DNA from: Candidatus Muproteobacteria bacterium
GTDB lineage: Bacteria > Pseudomonadota > Gammaproteobacteria > Acidiferrobacterales > Sulfurifustaceae
DNA: 9,015 nucleotides
Assembly (NCBI GenBank): GCA_023266455.1
Contig: JAHFQD010000055.1
Span: 1-9,015 of the forward strand
Direction of reading: 5' to 3'
Shown here: piece after piece, positions 5,758-9,015 of the stretch
Position numbering within the stretch: position 1 is the stretch's first letter
How the letters are laid out: the number at the start of each line of letters is the position of its first letter
Notes under the pieces: generated by a model
Databases searched by the model: none
Seen by the model: only the letters and a program-made list of their open reading frames with translations
What the model was told of the DNA's origin: nothing
Position numbers and translations under genes: made by a program

Positions 5758-8700
5758 TTAATCCCGGCTAATCGCGACAGCGCGATCCATGGCGCTATGC
5801 GCATAAAGCAATTGTAACCACGTTTCCGGCGCCGCCACGCCGGTAAGCGCGGTTTTCGCATGAACCTGCCACAGGCGCAGCGCATCGGCGGCATGATGCT
5901 GCGCTAAATAACCGAGCATACCCGCGCCGAGAATATAGCGCCGCTGTTCGCCTTCGCCGACTTCCAACGCTAGCAATTTTTCCGAAATGCGCGCCATGAC
6001 CGCCGCGTCGCGGCGCGCGATAGCGTCGAACAGCACCAGCGACTCGCGTTCTTCCGGCGCGAGTCGGGCGTAACACGCGGACACGCGCAAGCGCTGGAAT
6101 ACGGGCATCGATTCCGCCGCCGGCAGAAACGGCGTGATCTTGCTCGTGATGTAGAACACGCTGTCGAGCCACAACGGCACGTCGTCGACGCCGCAGTCGC
6201 GCGCCAAGCGTTGTATCAACAATAAATGTCGCCGCGTGTCCGCGCTCAACACCCCGACATCGACCTCGCGCGGATTCCGTGCAAGATAATCGGCGATTAG
6301 TATCGCGGCATGCGTCTGCGCCGCGCGTTCGAATTGGTAAGCGTGCGTCACGTTGCGCATTTTGGCGCGACGCACGGTGGTGTCGAGCATGTCTAACACC
6401 GGCAACGGGGCGATGGTCAGGCGCTCGACGGCGAAGGCGTTGCTGTTCAAAAAGCGCGTGCGCACGGCACTTAGATCCAATATCGGAAAATAATCCGAAT
6501 TCATCGGCGTACGCATCGACGCGAACAAGGGTTCTAGCAAGGTGCGGTCACCGATGCGCCGCAGCATAAAATCGTCAACGCCGCGAATGTCGACGATGCG
6601 CAGCAACTCGGCCATGCGCGGCGCGGCCAACGCGCGCGCATCGATTTCGGGTATACGTCCGCTGGGCGTGGCAACGATGATCAGATCAGCGTTGTGCGCC
6701 GCGAACACGGCATAGTCGTTGAAATTGCGGCCGACGGCTTTCATGACCGAGGCCACCAGCGGCAGATCGATTTCGTATGCCTGCAACCACTGCACGAACA
6801 AACCGCCGGGATTCAAATGCGTGCGTGCGCGACGATAGAATTCGTCGGAAAACAGACCGCCGATGCCGCTGACCCAGGGATTCGACGGTTCCGACACGAT
6901 GATGTCGTAGCGCGCCCGATGCGCGGCGAAAAATGCTTTGGCGTCGTCGATGTAGATGTGGCTGCGCGGATCGTCGAACGCGGCGTCCACGCGTGGATAA
7001 AATCCGCGTGCCGCGCGCACCATCGCCGGTTCGATCTCGATCGTATCCACGCGTTCCAGGGTTGGGTGCGCCAGTAACACGTGCGTGCTCAAACCGGAGC
7101 CGAAACCGATGTTGGCGGCGGTGCGCGCTTGCGGATGCAAAATCACTGGTACCGCACCGAGCAAGGTCATGGTGACTTCATCGCCGCTGGCGGGTAAGCC
7201 AGCGATGCTGTCGATGACGGCGTCCGACTTGGCGTTGGTGCGAACGCTAATGCCGCCGTCGCCGTGTTTGACTAAATCCACCGTCGCGGTTTTCCCGTCT
7301 TGGTGAAACAGCACCTCGACGGCACCCGGTTGGTACAACGCGCCGAATCGATAAACCGCCGATACCATTTTGTAGCTGTCGAACTGCACGCCGAACGCGA
7401 CGAAAAGCAACGCCGAGACGCCGAGCGCGGTCGCCGTCCAAGGTAAGTGCTCGGCTCGGTGTTTGAGCGCCGACCGCAGCAACACGATGCCGAGGGCCAT
7501 ATCGAGCGCGGCGCCGAGGGCGATGACGCCTTTCACGCCCATCGTCGGCAATCCCACGTGAATGGCAAACAACACGCCAGCGATCGCGCCGACGGTGTTA
7601 GCCGAATACACGCGACCGATGCTGGCTTCACCGCCGCCGCGGCGCAGCAATACATAAGTAATTAACGGCAGCGTGGTGCCGGCGCAAAACGTCGCCGGCA
7701 ACATGATGCCGAGCGCGATGGCGTGGCTGCCGAGATTGAACAAACGATAACCGCCGTCGGTGCGTGCCAACGCGCTCATGATGGCCTTCATAACGTCGAA
7801 GCTGGCGTTGTAGGCGACTAATGTCAGCAGCGCGAACAAACCCATCGCCACTTGCACGAAGCCTAAGAACCGCGTCGGTTCGGCGATGCGATCGATGCGT
7901 CGACGGATCCACCAACCGCCGAGCGCCAACCCTAAGATGAATGCGCTCAGCATCAACTCGAAGGCATGCGTGGACGCGCCCAGCACCAAACTCAACATGC
8001 GAATCCAACCGATTTCGTACAAGAACGAGGCCGCGCCGGTGATGAAGGCGACGATTAAAAATCCTTTACGCGCATCGATATCTTTCGTCTGTCGCGCCGT
8101 CGTCGGTTTGGCGGCGCGTTGCTCCACGCTATCTTTCGCCATACGCCACACGATCAAGGCCACGACGATATTGATCAGCCCTGCCGTTAACACCGTTCCC
8201 GGCAGACCGACGCTTTCGATCAACACGAAACCGCTGGCGAGCACGCCGACGGCGGCACCGAGGCTATTGCAGAAATAAAGCGTCGAGATACTAGCACCGG
8301 GCGTGCGCGGGAAACGCCGCAGAACGGCGGCGCTCATGAAAGGGAAAGTCATACCGAGCAAAATCGTCTGCGGCAAAATCAACGCGGCGGACAAGGTCCA
8401 CTTTAAAATTTCGACAGCGGCCGTCGATCCCAACGCCGGTATCCAACTCGCATAAGCCGCATCGGTGGCGGCGACGAAAATCGAATGAAACACGAGGGCG
8501 CACAAACCGATCACCCCTTCGACCAACGCATACGTCATCAACAAGTTACGCCGACGCGCGCCAAGACGACTCGCCCACCAGGCGCCGAGCGCCATGCCGC
8601 CCATAAATAGCGCCAGCACCAGCGTTTGCGCATAGGCCGCGTGCCCCAGGAATAACTTTAAATAATGCGTCCAAATGGATTCATAAATGAGTCCGGAAAA

Positions 8701-8814
8701 ACCAGACAACGCGAACAGCACATAGAGCAGGAACTGTGGCCAGGGTATAGTCGCCTCCGCTGTCGGCAAGTGTGCGCGCGACGAAGCCGAACGTGAAGAA
8801 GAGGTACGAGCCAT
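5758..8814 (-). CDS. Fused polytopic membrane protein / spermidine-synthase-like protein
   Basis: This 1018-residue inner-membrane protein matches the family annotated as fused MFS/spermidine synthase. Two homologous membrane halves (about 26-226 and 250-450, roughly six helices each) plus one more helix (about 457-478) precede a Rossmann domain. Each half starts with the same pattern: SGLIYESIW then MGGMALGAWW (40-80), and ASFLYEIGW then ILGLALGGWW (262-302). The soluble domain (about 495-720) has the nucleotide loop GFGSG (570-574), the acidic IEIEP (592-596), DDAKAFF (623-629) and DIIVSEPSNPW (637-647). In SpeE that last motif carries two key aspartates; here they are Glu642 and Asn645, so aminopropyl transfer is doubtful. 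Residues 785-1018 are helical, perhaps TPR-like. Substrate and role are unknown. The ATG lacks a clear Shine-Dalgarno. The 263-bp gap and separate promoter suggest independence from the chemotaxis operon. Confidence 0.85.
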   Translation of the reverse strand: MARTSSSRSASSRAHLPTAEATIPWPQFLLYVLFALSGFSGLIYESIWTHYLKLFLGHAAYAQTLVLALFMGGMALGAWWASRLGARRRNLLMTYALVEGVIGLCALVFHSIFVAATDAAYASWIPALGSTAAVEILKWTLSAALILPQTILLGMTFPFMSAAVLRRFPRTPGASISTLYFCNSLGAAVGVLASGFVLIESVGLPGTVLTAGLINIVVALIVWRMAKDSVEQRAAKPTTARQTKDIDARKGFLIVAFITGAASFLYEIGWIRMLSLVLGASTHAFELMLSAFILGLALGGWWIRRRIDRIAEPTRFLGFVQVAMGLFALLTLVAYNASFDVMKAIMSALARTDGGYRLFNLGSHAIALGIMLPATFCAGTTLPLITYVLLRRGGGEASIGRVYSANTVGAIAGVLFAIHVGLPTMGVKGVIALGAALDMALGIVLLRSALKHRAEHLPWTATALGVSALLFVAFGVQFDSYKMVSAVYRFGALYQPGAVEVLFHQDGKTATVDLVKHGDGGISVRTNAKSDAVIDSIAGLPASGDEVTMTLLGAVPVILHPQARTAANIGFGSGLSTHVLLAHPTLERVDTIEIEPAMVRAARGFYPRVDAAFDDPRSHIYIDDAKAFFAAHRARYDIIVSEPSNPWVSGIGGLFSDEFYRRARTHLNPGGLFVQWLQAYEIDLPLVASVMKAVGRNFNDYAVFAAHNADLIIVATPSGRIPEIDARALAAPRMAELLRIVDIRGVDDFMLRRIGDRTLLEPLFASMRTPMNSDYFPILDLSAVRTRFLNSNAFAVERLTIAPLPVLDMLDTTVRRAKMRNVTHAYQFERAAQTHAAILIADYLARNPREVDVGVLSADTRRHLLLIQRLARDCGVDDVPLWLDSVFYITSKITPFLPAAESMPVFQRLRVSACYARLAPEERESLVLFDAIARRDAAVMARISEKLLALEVGEGEQRRYILGAGMLGYLAQHHAADALRLWQVHAKTALTGVAAPETWLQLLYAHSAMDRAVAISRD

Positions 8815-8895
8815 TGTTATTTATCTAGTCGCCGGTCGAGTGGTCTCATAACTGTAGCCAAGCCCCTGGTAAACACAAAGCGCACAAGAACTTTC
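8815..8895. other. Divergent intergenic region
   Basis: These 81 bp separate the membrane-protein gene (minus) from the DUF1697 gene (plus) and must hold the start signals of both, unless either is expressed from elsewhere. I see no convincing -35/-10 pair or Shine-Dalgarno for either. The AT-rich TAGATAAATAACA next to the minus-strand ATG is too close to the start for a normal -10 element unless the transcript is nearly leaderless. Confidence 0.4.
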
Positions 8896-9015
8896 ATGGC
8901 CAGATTCATCGCTTTCTTACGCGCCGTCAACGTCGGCGGCCGCATCGTTAAAATGGAACAACTCCGGACAATCTTCGAAACGCTCGGCTTCGCGAACGTT
9001 GAGACGTTCATCGCC
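8896..9015 (+). CDS. DUF1697-family protein (N-terminal 40 residues, cut by window edge)
   Basis: The visible start MARFIAFLRAVNVGG, followed by KMEQLRTIFETLGFANVETF, closely matches the conserved N-terminus of the DUF1697 family. That start is usually AFLRGINVGG, then a KMxxL helix and GFxxVxTYI. Proteins of this family are small (roughly 180 residues), cytoplasmic and of unknown function. The reading frame is open to the right edge, 40 codons. The ATG at 8896-8898 lies just before the conserved strand, as usual. No strong Shine-Dalgarno is seen. The gene is divergent from its left neighbour and there is no sign of a link to chemotaxis. Confidence 0.88.
   Translation, partial: MARFIAFLRAVNVGGRIVKMEQLRTIFETLGFANVETFIA

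Noticed and set aside
5758..8814. Calling the fused protein a functional spermidine synthase (speE)
   Set aside because: The conserved catalytic aspartates are replaced and the protein is mostly membrane-embedded, so the speE name would mislead.

Overview
The window looks like chromosomal DNA of a Gram-negative proteobacterium. The signs are a transmembrane methyl-accepting chemotaxis protein with a four-helix-type sensor, a six-gene chemotaxis run behind a candidate sigma-54 (-24/-12) promoter, and GC-rich codon use throughout. I cannot fix the class; gamma- or betaproteobacteria seem most likely. No tRNA, rRNA, insertion sequence or CRISPR array is visible.

Positions 1-5494 hold a chemotaxis operon, all on the minus strand. 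Its transcription order is cheY (5126-5494), a single-domain STAS protein (4787-5104), cheA (2559-4790), an MCP gene (806-2473), cheW (264-797) and cheR (240 to the left edge, 80 codons visible). Gaps are short: 21 bp, a 4-base GTGA overlap, 85 bp, 8 bp and 23 bp. Within this set the MCP would signal through CheW to CheA, CheA would phosphorylate CheY, and CheR would methylate the MCP. The MCP ends in Glu-Phe-Ala-Arg-Phe, which fits the relaxed CheR-docking pentapeptide and makes MCP plus CheR look like a matched pair. CheB, CheD and any CheY-P phosphatase are not in view. CheA carries an uncommon middle region with a short LGELLVE-type segment followed by four clustered cysteines.

Positions 5495-5757 are the only sizeable non-coding stretch (263 bp). 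It holds the sigma-54 promoter candidate, a 9-bp inverted repeat in the predicted leader, a helically phased direct repeat upstream, and an imperfect inverted repeat just after the upstream gene.

Positions 5758-8814 (minus strand) encode a 1018-residue polytopic membrane protein. It has two duplicated six-helix halves fused to a spermidine-synthase-like Rossmann domain whose catalytic aspartates are replaced, then a long helical tail. It is probably a separate transcription unit from the chemotaxis operon. After an 81-bp divergent gap, a DUF1697-family gene starts at 8896 on the plus strand and runs off the right edge.

The most notable points are the cysteine cluster in CheA, the CheR-docking tail of the MCP, the sigma-54 promoter, interleaved inverted repeats between cheA and the MCP gene that could form a pseudoknot, and the STAS protein coupled to cheA.
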